Assembly: GCA_017853555.1 (NCBI GenBank)
Contig: JAFMJH010000007.1
Location: 45,976-109,975 of the forward strand
DNA length: 64,000 nucleotides
Source of the DNA: Steroidobacteraceae bacterium
GTDB taxonomy: Bacteria > Pseudomonadota > Gammaproteobacteria > Steroidobacterales > Steroidobacteraceae
Reading direction: 5' to 3'
Numbering within the stretch: position 1 is the stretch's first letter; every line of letters begins with the position of its first letter. Positions 40,978 to 51,009 of this stretch are shown here, one piece after another. The notes below the pieces were generated by a model, which worked only from the letters and a program-made list of their open reading frames with translations, did not search any database and had not been told where the DNA came from. The position numbers were made by a program, and so were the translations under genes.

Positions 40978-41705
40978 GCCAGACCCTCGCCCGAGCCGAT
41001 CAATTGCACGAACGCATCCTCGAGTCCGGCCTGCCCGGTCCCGCTGCGCAGCGCTTCGGGCGCGCCTTGCGCCACGACCGTGCCGCGCGCGATGACGACG
41101 ACGTCGTCGCACAGCGCGCTGACCTCCTGCATCACGTGCGTCGAAAACAGGATGCAATGGCCTGCGGTGCGCAAGTCCGACAGCAGGCGTCGCAGACTGC
41201 GGACGGCCATGACGTCGAGCCCGTTGGTCGGTTCGTCGAGCACGAGGTTGCGCGGTGCATGCACGAGGGCGCGTGCGAGCGCGGTTTTCAATTTTTGACC
41301 TTGCGAAAATCCTTTGGCACGCCGATCGGCAAAGTCTCCGAGTTCGAGGCGTGCGACGAGTTCGTCGGCGCGCGCAAAGCTCGCCGCACGACTCAAGCCG
41401 TGCAGTTCACCGAAATAGGCGATGTTCTCGCGCGCGGTGAGGCGCGGATAAAGACCGGAGGCGTGCGACAGCACGCCGATGCGACGACGCGCTTCGAGCG
41501 GATCGCGCGCGACGTCGATGCCGTCGATCAAGGCCGCGCCGGTATCCGCGCGCAACACGGTGCACAACATGCGCAAGGTGGTCGATTTCCCCGCGCCGTT
41601 CGGGCCGAGCAGCCCGGTGATGCGGCCATCGGCGGCCACGAACGACACCTCGTGCACCGCCTGCACTGCGCCGAAGCGTTTGCTCAAGTGGCGAGCTTCG
41701 ATCAT
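40974..41705 (-). CDS. ABC transporter ATP-binding protein (NatA-like)
   Basis: The 243-aa ATPase has Walker A GPNGAGKST (about 34-42), a Q-loop, the signature SQGQK (an allowed change from SGGQ) and Walker B NLVLDEPTNGLD followed by the H-loop STHVM. Length and sequence fit ABC-2 exporters. It overlaps both the peptidase gene upstream and its permease downstream by 4 bp. Confidence 0.92.
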   Translation of the reverse strand: MIEARHLSKRFGAVQAVHEVSFVAADGRITGLLGPNGAGKSTTLRMLCTVLRADTGAALIDGIDVARDPLEARRRIGVLSHASGLYPRLTARENIAYFGELHGLSRAASFARADELVARLELGDFADRRAKGFSQGQKLKTALARALVHAPRNLVLDEPTNGLDVMAVRSLRRLLSDLRTAGHCILFSTHVMQEVSALCDDVVVIARGTVVAQGAPEALRSGTGQAGLEDAFVQLIGSGEGLA

Positions 41706-43192
41706 GGCGCAGGGCCCGCGAGCGTCGTCAGGAATGGCGCCGCGACGCGCTTGGCGAGACAGGTCGTGTCGAGCTTCGCCGGATCCGTGGCGCGCAAAAA
41801 ATCTTCCAGTACGCGATCCATGCATCGCACGCCGACCTGACCATGACCTTCGCCGGCGAGCAACACGTGTCGCGAGCGTGACAGCCCGCGCATCGCGGCG
41901 ATGGCGTAGGCGGGCGGCGTCACCGGATCGTCCGAGCCGGAGAGCAACAGCACCGGCACGGCGCTGCGCAGCGGCGTACGCAAATCGGCGTCGAGCGGGC
42001 CGCGTGGCCAAATGCGACACACGGTTTTCAGAAGATCGTAGGTGGCGTTGCCGAGATACGTTGCCGCGAGTGTTGCGCGATCGACGTTCGCATCCTGCAC
42101 GAACGGAATGTCTTCGGTGCACACCACGCTGTTGTGCATCCCGGCGGCGATCGATTGTTCGAGCGATCGCAGCGTGAGTCCGTAGAGCGTGGCGAGGGGC
42201 GTGTAGTCGTCGGCGTGCACGGCGCGATGCAGCGCGAGCGGCAAAACCGCGGCGCTCGCGGCGCCGTAACTCGAAAAGCGCAGCGCGATGCCGAGTTGTA
42301 CCAAGCCGAAGTCCAAGGTCTGCGGTTCGCCCGAGCGCGGCTTCGGCAAGGTGATGCGGCGCGCGCCGTTGGCGAGCCGCGTACGCAAGGCACGATAGTC
42401 GTCTTCCGGGTCGCCAAATGCCGCACGACAGGCCGCGTCGCCGCGACAGCGCGCGAAAATTTTCTGCAAAGACGCTTCGGCGTCGAGGGCGAGGTCGGGT
42501 CCGAGCGGCCGGTCCGGTTGCACGACGCCATCGAGGATCACGCTGCGGGTGTGCGCGGGATAGCGGCGCAGATAGTGCTGCGCCACGCGCGAGCCGTACG
42601 AGACGCCGTAGAGATTGATGCGCGGGTAGCCGAGCGCGCGACGCACGGCATCGAGATCGCGCACGGCGACGCTGGTGGTGTACTGCGCAACGTCGTGGTC
42701 GCGCTGCAAGGTGGTCAGACAGGCTCGGATCACGGGCTCGATCCGCTCGGGGACCGGGGTGTCGTCGTCGTAATCCGGGCAATCGAGCGCACCCGAACGG
42801 CCGGTGCCGCGCTGATCGAGCAGGATGAGATCCCGATCGCGGTTCACCCGGGCGAAGGCGGGCACGAGCGTCGCATACATGTCCTGCGTGCCGCCGCCGG
42901 GACCGCCGGCGATCAGAAACAGCGGATCGCTGCCCTTGCGACGGTTGATGGCCGGGATGCGCGCGACCGACAGCGCGATGCGCCTCGCACCCGGCGCGTC
43001 ACTTTCGGCGACTTCGATCCGGGTGCATTCGGCCTCGATGCCGGCAAGACCCATCGGATGCGCAAGCCGACAGGGGCTGAAAGTCGGAGCGGCCGCGGGC
43101 GCGTCGGGCGCGGCGGCGTGGCCGGCGGTGGCCCAGGCTGTGCCGCAGAGCAGCAGGAGGGCGACGGGCGTGACGGGCGAGCGAGTCTTCAT
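41702..43192 (-). CDS. Secreted alpha/beta-hydrolase, peptidase S33 (tripeptidyl aminopeptidase-like)
   Basis: The 496-aa protein has a signal peptide (about 1-27), the oxyanion region [11 protein letters not shown] (94-104), the nucleophile elbow GVSYGS with Ser198, a C-terminal Asp in [10 protein letters not shown] and His in GEGHGQVG. This is the TAP-type S33 pattern, suggesting release of N-terminal residues from peptides in the periplasm or outside. It is the first gene of the minus-strand set with the ABC exporter and amidase-like gene. It is divergent from mnmG with a 72-bp gap. Confidence 0.83.
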   Translation of the reverse strand: MKTRSPVTPVALLLLCGTAWATAGHAAAPDAPAAAPTFSPCRLAHPMGLAGIEAECTRIEVAESDAPGARRIALSVARIPAINRRKGSDPLFLIAGGPGGGTQDMYATLVPAFARVNRDRDLILLDQRGTGRSGALDCPDYDDDTPVPERIEPVIRACLTTLQRDHDVAQYTTSVAVRDLDAVRRALGYPRINLYGVSYGSRVAQHYLRRYPAHTRSVILDGVVQPDRPLGPDLALDAEASLQKIFARCRGDAACRAAFGDPEDDYRALRTRLANGARRITLPKPRSGEPQTLDFGLVQLGIALRFSSYGAASAAVLPLALHRAVHADDYTPLATLYGLTLRSLEQSIAAGMHNSVVCTEDIPFVQDANVDRATLAATYLGNATYDLLKTVCRIWPRGPLDADLRTPLRSAVPVLLLSGSDDPVTPPAYAIAAMRGLSRSRHVLLAGEGHGQVGVRCMDRVLEDFLRATDPAKLDTTCLAKRVAAPFLTTLAGPAP

Positions 43193-43215
43193 GTCGGCCG
43201 AATCGAGGTACGCAC

Positions 43216-43226
43216 TACAATAGAAT
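43216..43226 (+). promoter_or_regulatory. Candidate mnmG -10 region
   Basis: Overlapping TACAAT (43216-43221) and TAGAAT (43221-43226) lie about 40-50 bp before the mnmG ATG. Each matches the -10 consensus at 5 of 6 positions. No good -35 was seen. Confidence 0.35.
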
Positions 43227-43264
43227 ACCCGCTCGACCGGTGTGTCTTGGTAGGTTTCCGTCCC

Positions 43265-45133
43265 ATGCGTTATGCAAAACAGTTCGACGTCATCGTCGTC
43301 GGTGGTGGCCATGCCGGCACCGAGGCGGCTGCGGCTGCGGCACGCATGGGCGCCGCGACGCTGCTGCTGACGCAGAGCATCGAGACCCTCGGCCAGATGA
43401 GTTGCAACCCGGCATTCGGAGGTATCGGCAAGGGACATCTGGTCCGCGAGATCGATGCCTTGGGCGGACTCATGGCCCGCGCGGTCGATCGCGCCGGCAT
43501 CCAGTTTCGGACCCTGAACGCCAGCAAGGGGCCGGCCGTACGGGCCACCCGCGCGCAGGCCGATCGTCAACTCTACCGGCGCACCATCCGCGGCATGCTC
43601 GAGAACCAACCTCACCTCACGCTCTTTCAGCAGGAGGTCGCCGACCTGCTGGTCGAAGACGGACGGGTGCGGGGCGTGGTCACGATCAGCGGCATCGAGT
43701 TCGCAGCAGCAGCGGTCGTGCTCACCGTCGGGACCTTTCTGGGCGGCAAGATTCACGTCGGTCTCGAGCAGCATTCGGGCGGTCGCGCAGGCGATCCGCC
43801 GTCGCTCAAACTCGCCGCGCGGCTGCGCGAATTGGCGCCGCGCGTGGGGCGTTTGAAGACCGGTACGCCGCCGCGCATCGACGGCCGCAGCATCGATTTT
43901 TCGCAGCTCGCCGAGCAACACTCGGACGACCCGATGCCGGTGTTTTCGTTTCTTGGGCGGAACAATGAGCATCCCAGACAGGTACCTTGTCACATAACAG
44001 AGACCAATGAGCGCACCCATGCATTGATCCGCGAGGGCTGCGATCGCTCCCCGATGTTCACCGGAAAGATCGAAGGTGTGGGTCCGCGGTACTGCCCTTC
44101 GGTCGAAGACAAGGTGCATCGTTTCGCCGACAAGAACTCGCATCAGATCTTCGTCGAACCTGAAGGTCTCGACACCCACGAGGTGTACCCGAACGGCATC
44201 TCGACCAGCCTGCCATTCGACGTGCAGTACGCGTTCGTGCGCAGCATCCGTGGCTTCGAGCAGGCGCACATCACGCGCCCCGGCTATGCCATCGAGTACG
44301 ACTACTTCGACCCGCGCGACCTGCACGCGAGTCTCGAGACCCGCACCGTCGGTGGCCTGTTCTTCGCCGGTCAGATCAACGGCACGACCGGGTATGAAGA
44401 GGCCGGTGCTCAGGGCATCGTCGCCGGCATCAATGCGGTGCTGCAGGTGCGGGGCGAGGCACCCTGGATTCCCGGACGCAGCCAGTCGTACCTCGGCGTG
44501 TTGGTCGACGACCTCGTGACCCGCGGCGCCTCGGAGCCCTATCGCATGTTCACGAGTCGGGCCGAGCACCGCTTGCTGCTGCGCGAGGACAACGCCGACT
44601 TGCGGCTCACGCCGATCGGTCGGCAGATGGGTCTGGTCGATGACGAGCGTTGGGCGTACTTCGAAGCCAAGCGCGAGGCGACCGACGCCGAGGTGCAACG
44701 CCTGAGCAAGACCTGGGTCCGCTCGCAGCAGGTGTCGGCGTTCGATCTGTTGCGCCGACCCGAGATGGACTACGACCGGGTGCTTGAAGCGGGCGCCGAT
44801 CAACCCGAGTTCGTCGCCGGGCACCCCATGGAGACCCTCGCCCTGCGTGACGATCGACTGCCGTCCGCGGTCCGTCTGCAACTCGAGGTCCGTGCCAAGT
44901 ACGCCGGTTACATCGAGCGTCAGGAACAGGAGATCGAGCGCCAGCGTCGCAGCGAGGCGTTGCCGCTGCCCGCGGATCTCGATTACGGACGGGTGGCCGG
45001 GCTCTCGACCGAGGTGCGTCAGCGCCTCGCCGCCGCCCGCCCCGACACTTTGGGGCAGGCTTCACGCCTGCCGGGCGTCACCCCGGCTGCGGTCTCGGTC
45101 TTGCTCGTGCACTTGAAGCGTCGCGCCGGCTGA
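43265..45133 (+). CDS. mnmG: tRNA uridine-5-carboxymethylaminomethyl modification enzyme MnmG (GidA)
   Basis: MnmG (622 aa) is the FAD and folate-dependent partner of MnmE for wobble U34 modification. The FAD motif [11 protein letters not shown] (12-22), the signatures [11 protein letters not shown] and [15 protein letters not shown], and the C-terminal helical domain are all present. ATG 43265 gives the usual [18 protein letters not shown]. Commonly rsmG, parA and parB follow; here the next gene is the convergent trkH. Confidence 0.97.
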   Translation: MRYAKQFDVIVVGGGHAGTEAAAAAARMGAATLLLTQSIETLGQMSCNPAFGGIGKGHLVREIDALGGLMARAVDRAGIQFRTLNASKGPAVRATRAQADRQLYRRTIRGMLENQPHLTLFQQEVADLLVEDGRVRGVVTISGIEFAAAAVVLTVGTFLGGKIHVGLEQHSGGRAGDPPSLKLAARLRELAPRVGRLKTGTPPRIDGRSIDFSQLAEQHSDDPMPVFSFLGRNNEHPRQVPCHITETNERTHALIREGCDRSPMFTGKIEGVGPRYCPSVEDKVHRFADKNSHQIFVEPEGLDTHEVYPNGISTSLPFDVQYAFVRSIRGFEQAHITRPGYAIEYDYFDPRDLHASLETRTVGGLFFAGQINGTTGYEEAGAQGIVAGINAVLQVRGEAPWIPGRSQSYLGVLVDDLVTRGASEPYRMFTSRAEHRLLLREDNADLRLTPIGRQMGLVDDERWAYFEAKREATDAEVQRLSKTWVRSQQVSAFDLLRRPEMDYDRVLEAGADQPEFVAGHPMETLALRDDRLPSAVRLQLEVRAKYAGYIERQEQEIERQRRSEALPLPADLDYGRVAGLSTEVRQRLAAARPDTLGQASRLPGVTPAAVSVLLVHLKRRAG

Positions 45134-45150
45134 TTGCCGCGCCCCGCGGC

Positions 45151-46599
45151 TCACTTGCGCCAGAAGGTGGGCGTGAACAGCACCAGTACGCTGAAGATTT
45201 CCAGCCGCCCGAGCAGCATCGCGATGGTGCACATCCAGGTCTGGAAGTCGGTCATGAACTGGTAGTTGCCCGCCGGCCCCGAGGGGCCGATGCCCGGGCC
45301 CAGGTTGTTGATCGAGGCGACGATCGACGAGAACGCCGGCACCAGCGGCATCCCCGACAGCAGCAAGGCGAAGGTCAGTACGACGATCGTCTGGAAATAG
45401 AGAAAGATGAACGCCAGCACCGACTGCGCGATGCGTTCGGGCACCACGTTGCCGCCAATGCGGACCGGGATCACGGCCGAGGGATGCACGAGTTGCTTCA
45501 TCTCGCGTTGCGCCTGGCGTGCGAGCAGCAGCGTACGGAACATCTTGATGCCGCCGCCGGTGGAGCCCGTGCTGCACAGCAGGCAGGAGAGGAACAGCAT
45601 CCACACCGGCGCGAACACCGGCCAAAGATCCCAGTTCTCGGTAGCGAAGCCGGTGGTCGAGGCGACCGACACGACGGCAAAGGTCGCATGGCGCAGCGCC
45701 GTGCCGAAACTCGCATAGTGATCCTGCATCACCAGCAAACCGGCGATCAGCACGATGCTGAACGCCAGCGCCGCGAGGATGGCTTTGGCTTCCGGGTCTT
45801 CCGCATACGGTCGCAAGGACAAGGTGCGTAGCGCGATGAAGTGGCGCGAGAAGTTCAGCATCGCCGCGACCATGATGGCGGCGAGCACCATCTCGATGGT
45901 GGCCGAGTGGTAGAAGGCGACGCTCGAGTCGTGGTTGCCGAAGCCGCCGAGACCCATGGCTGAAAACGTGTGGCAGATGGCATCGAGCCAATTCATGCCG
46001 GCGAGCTTGAGCGCACCGATGCCGATGAGCGTGATCACCGTGTAGGTAAGCCAGAGTGCCTTCGCCGTTTCGGTGATGCGCGGCGTCAGCTTTTCGTCTT
46101 TGACCGGACCCGGCGTCTCGGCGCGATAGAGCGCCATGCCGCCGACGCCGAGCAAAGGCAGCACGGCTACCGCGAGCACGATGATGCCGATGCCGCCGAA
46201 CCAGTGCAGCGCCGCGCGCCACAACAGTATCGATGCCGGCATGTCATCGAGGCCGATCAACACCGTTGCGCCGGTGGTCGTGAGTCCCGACATCGCTTCG
46301 AAGTACGCGTCGGTGAACGACAGCTCGGGTAGCGCGATCAGCAACGGCACCGCAGCCGAAGCCGACATCAGCACCCACGACAAACTCACGAGCAGAAAGC
46401 CGTCACGCGCTTTCAGTTCGCGCTTGTAGCGACGCGTGGCGGCCGCGATGGCAAGCCCGACGACGAGATTGATGCCGGCCGCAACGACGAAATCGATCGC
46501 CACGCCATCTTGCGCAATCAGCGAGCAGACCACGGGCATGATGAAGGTGACGGCGAAAAACGCCATCATCAAACCGAGCACATGGGCGACTGCGAGCAT
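45151..46599 (-). CDS. trkH: Trk potassium uptake transporter TrkH
   Basis: The 482-aa membrane protein is the ion-conducting subunit of the Trk system. Its four pore-like repeats include selectivity-filter segments such as SGLTTTGATVL, SAMGLGGFGNHDSS and CSTGSTGGGIKMFR. It is expressed after trkA with an 11-bp gap, so the channel and its gating ring come from one transcript. Confidence 0.94.
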   Translation of the reverse strand: MLAVAHVLGLMMAFFAVTFIMPVVCSLIAQDGVAIDFVVAAGINLVVGLAIAAATRRYKRELKARDGFLLVSLSWVLMSASAAVPLLIALPELSFTDAYFEAMSGLTTTGATVLIGLDDMPASILLWRAALHWFGGIGIIVLAVAVLPLLGVGGMALYRAETPGPVKDEKLTPRITETAKALWLTYTVITLIGIGALKLAGMNWLDAICHTFSAMGLGGFGNHDSSVAFYHSATIEMVLAAIMVAAMLNFSRHFIALRTLSLRPYAEDPEAKAILAALAFSIVLIAGLLVMQDHYASFGTALRHATFAVVSVASTTGFATENWDLWPVFAPVWMLFLSCLLCSTGSTGGGIKMFRTLLLARQAQREMKQLVHPSAVIPVRIGGNVVPERIAQSVLAFIFLYFQTIVVLTFALLLSGMPLVPAFSSIVASINNLGPGIGPSGPAGNYQFMTDFQTWMCTIAMLLGRLEIFSVLVLFTPTFWRK

Positions 46600-46610
46600 C
46601 GGAGTGGCGG

Positions 46611-47990
46611 TCAGCGACGGCCGGACGTTTCGCCGAGAAACAGGCGCTCGACACGATCGACGTGACGTCGATCGGTGATGAACAGCACGACGTGATCGTC
46701 CGCCTGCACGACGGTGTCGTGATGCGCCATGAACACTTCCGTGCCGCGCACGATGCAGCCGATCGCCGCGCCTTCGGGCAATTCGATTTCTTCGATGCGC
46801 TTGCCGACGACGCGCGAGCTGCGGTGGTCGCCGTGGATGATGGTTTCGAGCGCTTCGGCCGCACCGCGCCGCAACGAGTGCACGCGCACGACGTCCCCGC
46901 GCCGCACGTGCGCGAGCAGCGAACCGATGGTGATGGTTTGCGGCGAGATCGCGACGTCGATGCTGCCGCTTTGCATGAGCTCCGCGTACGATGGCTTGTT
47001 GATCAGCGCCATCACCTTGGCGGCACCGAGCCGCTTCGCGAGCATCGCCGAGAGGATATTCGCTTCTTCGGAATTGGTGAGTGCGCAGAACACGTCGCAG
47101 GAATCGATGTTCTCTTCGATCAACAATTCTTCGTCGGCCGCATCGCCTTCCAGAACGATCGCGCTCTCGAGTTGTTCGGAGATGCGGCGGGCGCGCATCG
47201 GGTCGCGCTCGATCAATTTCACCTGATTGCTCTTCTCGAGCTGCTTCGCGAGCGCGAAACCGATGTGTCCGCCGCCCGCGATGACCACGCGCCGCACCGG
47301 CTTCTCTTCTTTGCGCATCTCGATCATGAAGCGCTTGATGTCGTCTTTGGCGGCGAGGAAGAACACTTCGTCACCGTCTTCGATGACCGTATCACCCGTG
47401 GGCAGCACGCTGCGACCGTTGCGATAGATCGCCACCACGCGCCCTTCGGTATTCGGGATGTGTGCGCGCAGATTGCGCAGCGCCTGACCCACCAGCAAGC
47501 CGCCTTTGCGTGCACTCAAACCGACGAGTCGTACGCGCCCGTCGGCGAAATCGAGCACCTGCAAGGCGCCGGGGTAACGGATGAGACGTTCGATGTATTC
47601 GGTGACCAGTTGCTCCGGGCTGATCCAGACGTCCACCGACAAGGCTTCGGCGCTGAACAGCTTCGCGTGGCGGGTGTATTCGGCCGAGCGTATGCGCGCG
47701 ATTTTGGTGGGCGTGCGATACAGGGTGTAGGCCACTTCGCAGGCCATCATGTTGGTTTCGTCGGAGCTCGTCAGCGCGACCAGGATATCGGCTTCTTTGG
47801 CTCCGGCCGCTTCGAGGATCGTCGGATACGAGGCATTGCCGCAGACGGTGCGGATGTCGAGTCGATCCTGCAGATCGCGCAGCAGCGTCTCGTTGGTGTC
47901 GACCACCGTGACTTCGTTGGCCTCCTCGCGCGCGAGCTGATAGGCCGCCGTGCGCCCGACCTGTCCGGCGCCGAGAATCACGATTTTCAT
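46611..47990 (-). CDS. trkA: Trk system potassium transport protein TrkA
   Basis: TrkA (459 aa, E. coli 458) is the cytosolic NAD(H)-binding regulator of TrkH. Two RCK_N/RCK_C modules are visible, with Rossmann motifs LGAGQVGRTAA (6-16) and IAGGGHIGFALA near residue 240, and Asp residues following each second strand. ATG 47990 gives MKIVILGAGQVG; the open frame upstream is not family-like. Confidence 0.95.
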   Translation of the reverse strand: MKIVILGAGQVGRTAAYQLAREEANEVTVVDTNETLLRDLQDRLDIRTVCGNASYPTILEAAGAKEADILVALTSSDETNMMACEVAYTLYRTPTKIARIRSAEYTRHAKLFSAEALSVDVWISPEQLVTEYIERLIRYPGALQVLDFADGRVRLVGLSARKGGLLVGQALRNLRAHIPNTEGRVVAIYRNGRSVLPTGDTVIEDGDEVFFLAAKDDIKRFMIEMRKEEKPVRRVVIAGGGHIGFALAKQLEKSNQVKLIERDPMRARRISEQLESAIVLEGDAADEELLIEENIDSCDVFCALTNSEEANILSAMLAKRLGAAKVMALINKPSYAELMQSGSIDVAISPQTITIGSLLAHVRRGDVVRVHSLRRGAAEALETIIHGDHRSSRVVGKRIEEIELPEGAAIGCIVRGTEVFMAHHDTVVQADDHVVLFITDRRHVDRVERLFLGETSGRR

Positions 47991-48066
47991 GGCCGCGTAG
48001 GGTACTCCCAAGCCGCCGGGTGGAACAGGGGCGCGGAGGCCCGCCGGGACGGTATGCTTGCCGACC

Positions 48067-49338
48067 ATGAACGACACCACTGTTGCACCACGAACGGGCA
48101 CGGGCGAATTCTCGCGCGGCTGGAAAGTATTGATCGCTTCGCTGCTCGGCACCGCCTTCGGCGCATCGCCGTTGCCGTTCAACACGATCGGTTTCTTCAT
48201 CGATCCGTTGCAGCGCGAATTCGGCTGGAGCAAAGCCGAGGTGAGTTTTGGCGTCACGATCTACGGCGTGCTCGGCGCGCTGCTCGCACCCGTCTTCGGA
48301 TGGCTCGCCGATCGTTACGGCGTGCGCCGCGTTGCGCTCGGGTCGCTCGCGGCGTTCGGCCTGGTGTTTGCGTCGTTCGCGTTGGTGCCCAATGGCTTGA
48401 GCTGGTACTACGCGCTCTGGACATTGGTGGGCCTCGTCGGCATCGGCTCGACGCCGATCACCTGGTCGCGCGCCATCAATCTTTGGTTCTTCCGCAATCG
48501 CGGTCTCGCGCTCGGCCTAACGCTGGTGGGCACGAGCATCTCGGCGATGTTGCTGCCGACGCTCACGGTGCAGTTCGTCGCCCACTTCGGCTGGCGCGCG
48601 AGTTTCGCCTTGCTCGCCTTGTTGCCGCTCGCCGTCGCCTTGCCGATCGGCCTCGCCTGGTTCCGCGAGCCGCGCGCCGAAGAGCGTCCGCCGGAATTGA
48701 GCGCACCGGGCGGCGGTGCTGCCGCGTTGGCCGGACGTACGCTCGGCGAGGCGATGCGTGAATACCGCTTCTGGGCCCTATGGCTGTCGATCGTGCTCAT
48801 TTCGGTTTCATACGGCGGCGCACTCGTGCACATGCCGTCGATGCTGGGCGCGCAAGGCTTCACGCCCGCACAGGCGGCGAGCGTCATGGGCGTATTCGGT
48901 TTGTCGATCTTCGTCGGCCGCATCGCCACCGGACTTTTGATGGATCGGTTCTGGGCGCCGCTCGTGACGTTGCCCATTCTGTGTCTGCCGGCACTGTCGT
49001 GCTGGTTGCTCGCCGCCGATCATTCTTTGACGCCGGCGCTCGCCGTGCTCGCCGCATTCCTGCTCGGCTTCTCTTCGGGCGCCGAAACCGACTTGATCGC
49101 GTTTCTCGCCGGTCGCTATTTCGGCATGGCGAACTACGGCCAGATCTACGGCATGCTCTACATGGCCTTCGGCATGTCGACCGCCGTCTCGGCGACGCTC
49201 TACGGCTGGGTGCGCGACACCATGGGCAGCTACGACCCCATGCTGTATGCCGCCGCCGTGATGTTCGTCGTCGGTGCGTTGTTGTTGCTGACGCTCGGTG
49301 CGTATCCTTCCTTCGATCGCCAGAGGACCGAATCGTGA
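48067..49338 (+). CDS. MFS transporter, oxalate/monocarboxylate-type
   Basis: The 423-aa protein has 12 membrane segments with the motif GWLADRYGVRRV after TM2 and a second-half motif around IATGLLMDRF. The layout and WSKAEVSFGVTIYG opening resemble the oxalate:formate/monocarboxylate group. ATG 48067 was preferred over TTG 48058. It is divergent from trkA and overlaps the DUF1838 gene by GTGA, so the two are probably made together. Substrate unknown. Confidence 0.82.
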   Translation: MNDTTVAPRTGTGEFSRGWKVLIASLLGTAFGASPLPFNTIGFFIDPLQREFGWSKAEVSFGVTIYGVLGALLAPVFGWLADRYGVRRVALGSLAAFGLVFASFALVPNGLSWYYALWTLVGLVGIGSTPITWSRAINLWFFRNRGLALGLTLVGTSISAMLLPTLTVQFVAHFGWRASFALLALLPLAVALPIGLAWFREPRAEERPPELSAPGGGAAALAGRTLGEAMREYRFWALWLSIVLISVSYGGALVHMPSMLGAQGFTPAQAASVMGVFGLSIFVGRIATGLLMDRFWAPLVTLPILCLPALSCWLLAADHSLTPALAVLAAFLLGFSSGAETDLIAFLAGRYFGMANYGQIYGMLYMAFGMSTAVSATLYGWVRDTMGSYDPMLYAAAVMFVVGALLLLTLGAYPSFDRQRTES

Positions 49339-50231
49339 CCCAATCAAAGAATTTGAAGCGCCGCACCGTACTCGGCGCTGTCGGGCTCGCCGGGCTCGCC
49401 TTGCCTGCAGCGCTGCCGGTTGCAGAAGCCGCGACCGCGCCGCGCCGTTTGCCGACCGACCCTGCCGAGATGCTGCGCACCATGGTGCGCATCCAGGGGA
49501 CGAGCGGACGGGCGCGCGTGACCTGGAAGACGCGCATCGTGGTTTACGCCGTGCAGCCGGACGGCGTGCAACCTTTGGTCGGTTTGCGCGGCAGCGAAAG
49601 CAGCTGGTGGGAACAGCGCGACGCCACCACTTGGGTGCGCTATTCGTCGACTTTGAGCTTCTTCGAAGAACTCGGCACCGGGCGCTTCCTCGAAGAATTC
49701 CGCAATCCTTTGAACGGCAACGTCGGCAAAGTGTCGACCAGCTTCATCCGCCACAAAGAAGGTGAATACTTCACCACCATGGGCGAGTATTTCGGCAGCA
49801 TGCGCCGCGCGTTCCCGAAGTCCTACCCCGAAGAGCCGCTGGCACCGGAGTGGACGCTGGATGCCGGTTTCGTGCGCTTGCGCGCCGCCTCCAATTTTCC
49901 GCCGATTCTCAAGCAACCCACGCGTGAAGTCGCCACGCTCTCGGCGCCTGCCGAGCAGTTGTTCGACCCGCGCATCGAGACGCCCGCGGCGACGGTGAGC
50001 GGCTGGAACATTCGTCCGTGGGAGCCCTGGCTCGGCATGGGCGATGCACCGGGGCACGTGATTTGGCATTTCGACGGCGTGAAACTCGCCGACGTGTCGC
50101 AACTCGACGCCGATTATCTGCAGCGTGCGCGGGCGTTCACGCCTTTGTTCGATCGCAGCCCGCAGTTCGACGAAGGTCCGTCGTTCTTCGAGCGCATCCT
50201 CACCAGGCAACCCAACCGAGCTGCCACGTAA
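49335..50231 (+). CDS. DUF1838 family protein with Tat signal
   Basis: The 298-aa protein begins with a twin-arginine signal (KRRTVLGAVGLAGLALP, about 8-24) ending near an Ala-rich cleavage site, so it is likely exported folded. The mature part matches the DUF1838 family, rich in Trp and aromatic residues (SSWWEQRD, NIRPWEPWLGMG). Function is not known. Because it is coupled to an MFS gene (GTG 49335 with AGAGGA upstream), the pair may handle the same compound. Its end overlaps convergent uppP by 32 bp. Confidence 0.75.
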   Translation: MTQSKNLKRRTVLGAVGLAGLALPAALPVAEAATAPRRLPTDPAEMLRTMVRIQGTSGRARVTWKTRIVVYAVQPDGVQPLVGLRGSESSWWEQRDATTWVRYSSTLSFFEELGTGRFLEEFRNPLNGNVGKVSTSFIRHKEGEYFTTMGEYFGSMRRAFPKSYPEEPLAPEWTLDAGFVRLRAASNFPPILKQPTREVATLSAPAEQLFDPRIETPAATVSGWNIRPWEPWLGMGDAPGHVIWHFDGVKLADVSQLDADYLQRARAFTPLFDRSPQFDEGPSFFERILTRQPNRAAT

Positions 50232-51009
50232 GCAGGATCGCGCCGCCGAACACGATGCGGTACCACGCGAACACCGCGAACGAGTGACGACTGACGAAGC
50301 GCAGCAGCAGGCGTATCGCCAGCAGCGCACTCGCGAACGCCACCACGCTGCCGATCAGCAACGCATCGAGTTCGCTGCCCGAGAGCAGCGTGCGCGCTTT
50401 CCACAATTTGTAGAACGTGGCGGCCAGCAAGGTCGGGATGGCGACGAAGAACGAGAATTCGGTGGCCGTCTTGCGATCGAGACCGCTGAAGAGACCGCCC
50501 AGGATCGTCGCCGCGGAACGGCTCGTGCCCGGCATCAGCGCGAGCGCCTGGAACAATCCGACCTTGAATGCATCGCGCGGCTGCAGGGCTTCGACTTGCG
50601 TGACGCGCGCGACGTGCGCGCGACGTTCCGCCCAAAGAATCAGTACGCCACCGACGACGAGCGCGATCGCCACGGGTATGGGCGCAAACAGCACGCGCTC
50701 GATCCAGTGTTCGAACGCGAGCCCGAGGATCGCCAAGGGCAAAAACGCGACGAACAGGTTCAACACGAAACGTTGCGCTACCACATCGCGGTGCACCGCC
50801 GTCGCGGTCGCCCAGAGACGCACGCGGTACTCGAAGCACACGGCGAGAATCGCGGCGCCCTGAATCACGATCAGCTCGAGATCTAGCGATTCGCCACCGA
50901 GTCCGAGCAAGGCACGGGTGAGGATGAGATGCCCCGTGCTCGAAATCGGCAAAAATTCGGTGATGCCCTCGACGAGCCCGAGGATGACGTGCGCGAGATA
51001 ATCCATCAT
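50200..51009 (-). CDS. uppP: Undecaprenyl-diphosphatase UppP (BacA)
   Basis: UppP (269 aa) removes one phosphate from undecaprenyl diphosphate in the membrane to recycle the cell-wall lipid carrier. The two active-site motifs EGITEFLPISSTGHL (14-28) and MPGTSRSAAT (about 170) are intact, and about eight membrane helices are present. Its ATG shares a base with the preceding MFS stop (TGATG). Confidence 0.94.
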   Translation of the reverse strand: MMDYLAHVILGLVEGITEFLPISSTGHLILTRALLGLGGESLDLELIVIQGAAILAVCFEYRVRLWATATAVHRDVVAQRFVLNLFVAFLPLAILGLAFEHWIERVLFAPIPVAIALVVGGVLILWAERRAHVARVTQVEALQPRDAFKVGLFQALALMPGTSRSAATILGGLFSGLDRKTATEFSFFVAIPTLLAATFYKLWKARTLLSGSELDALLIGSVVAFASALLAIRLLLRFVSRHSFAVFAWYRIVFGGAILLTWQLGWVAW

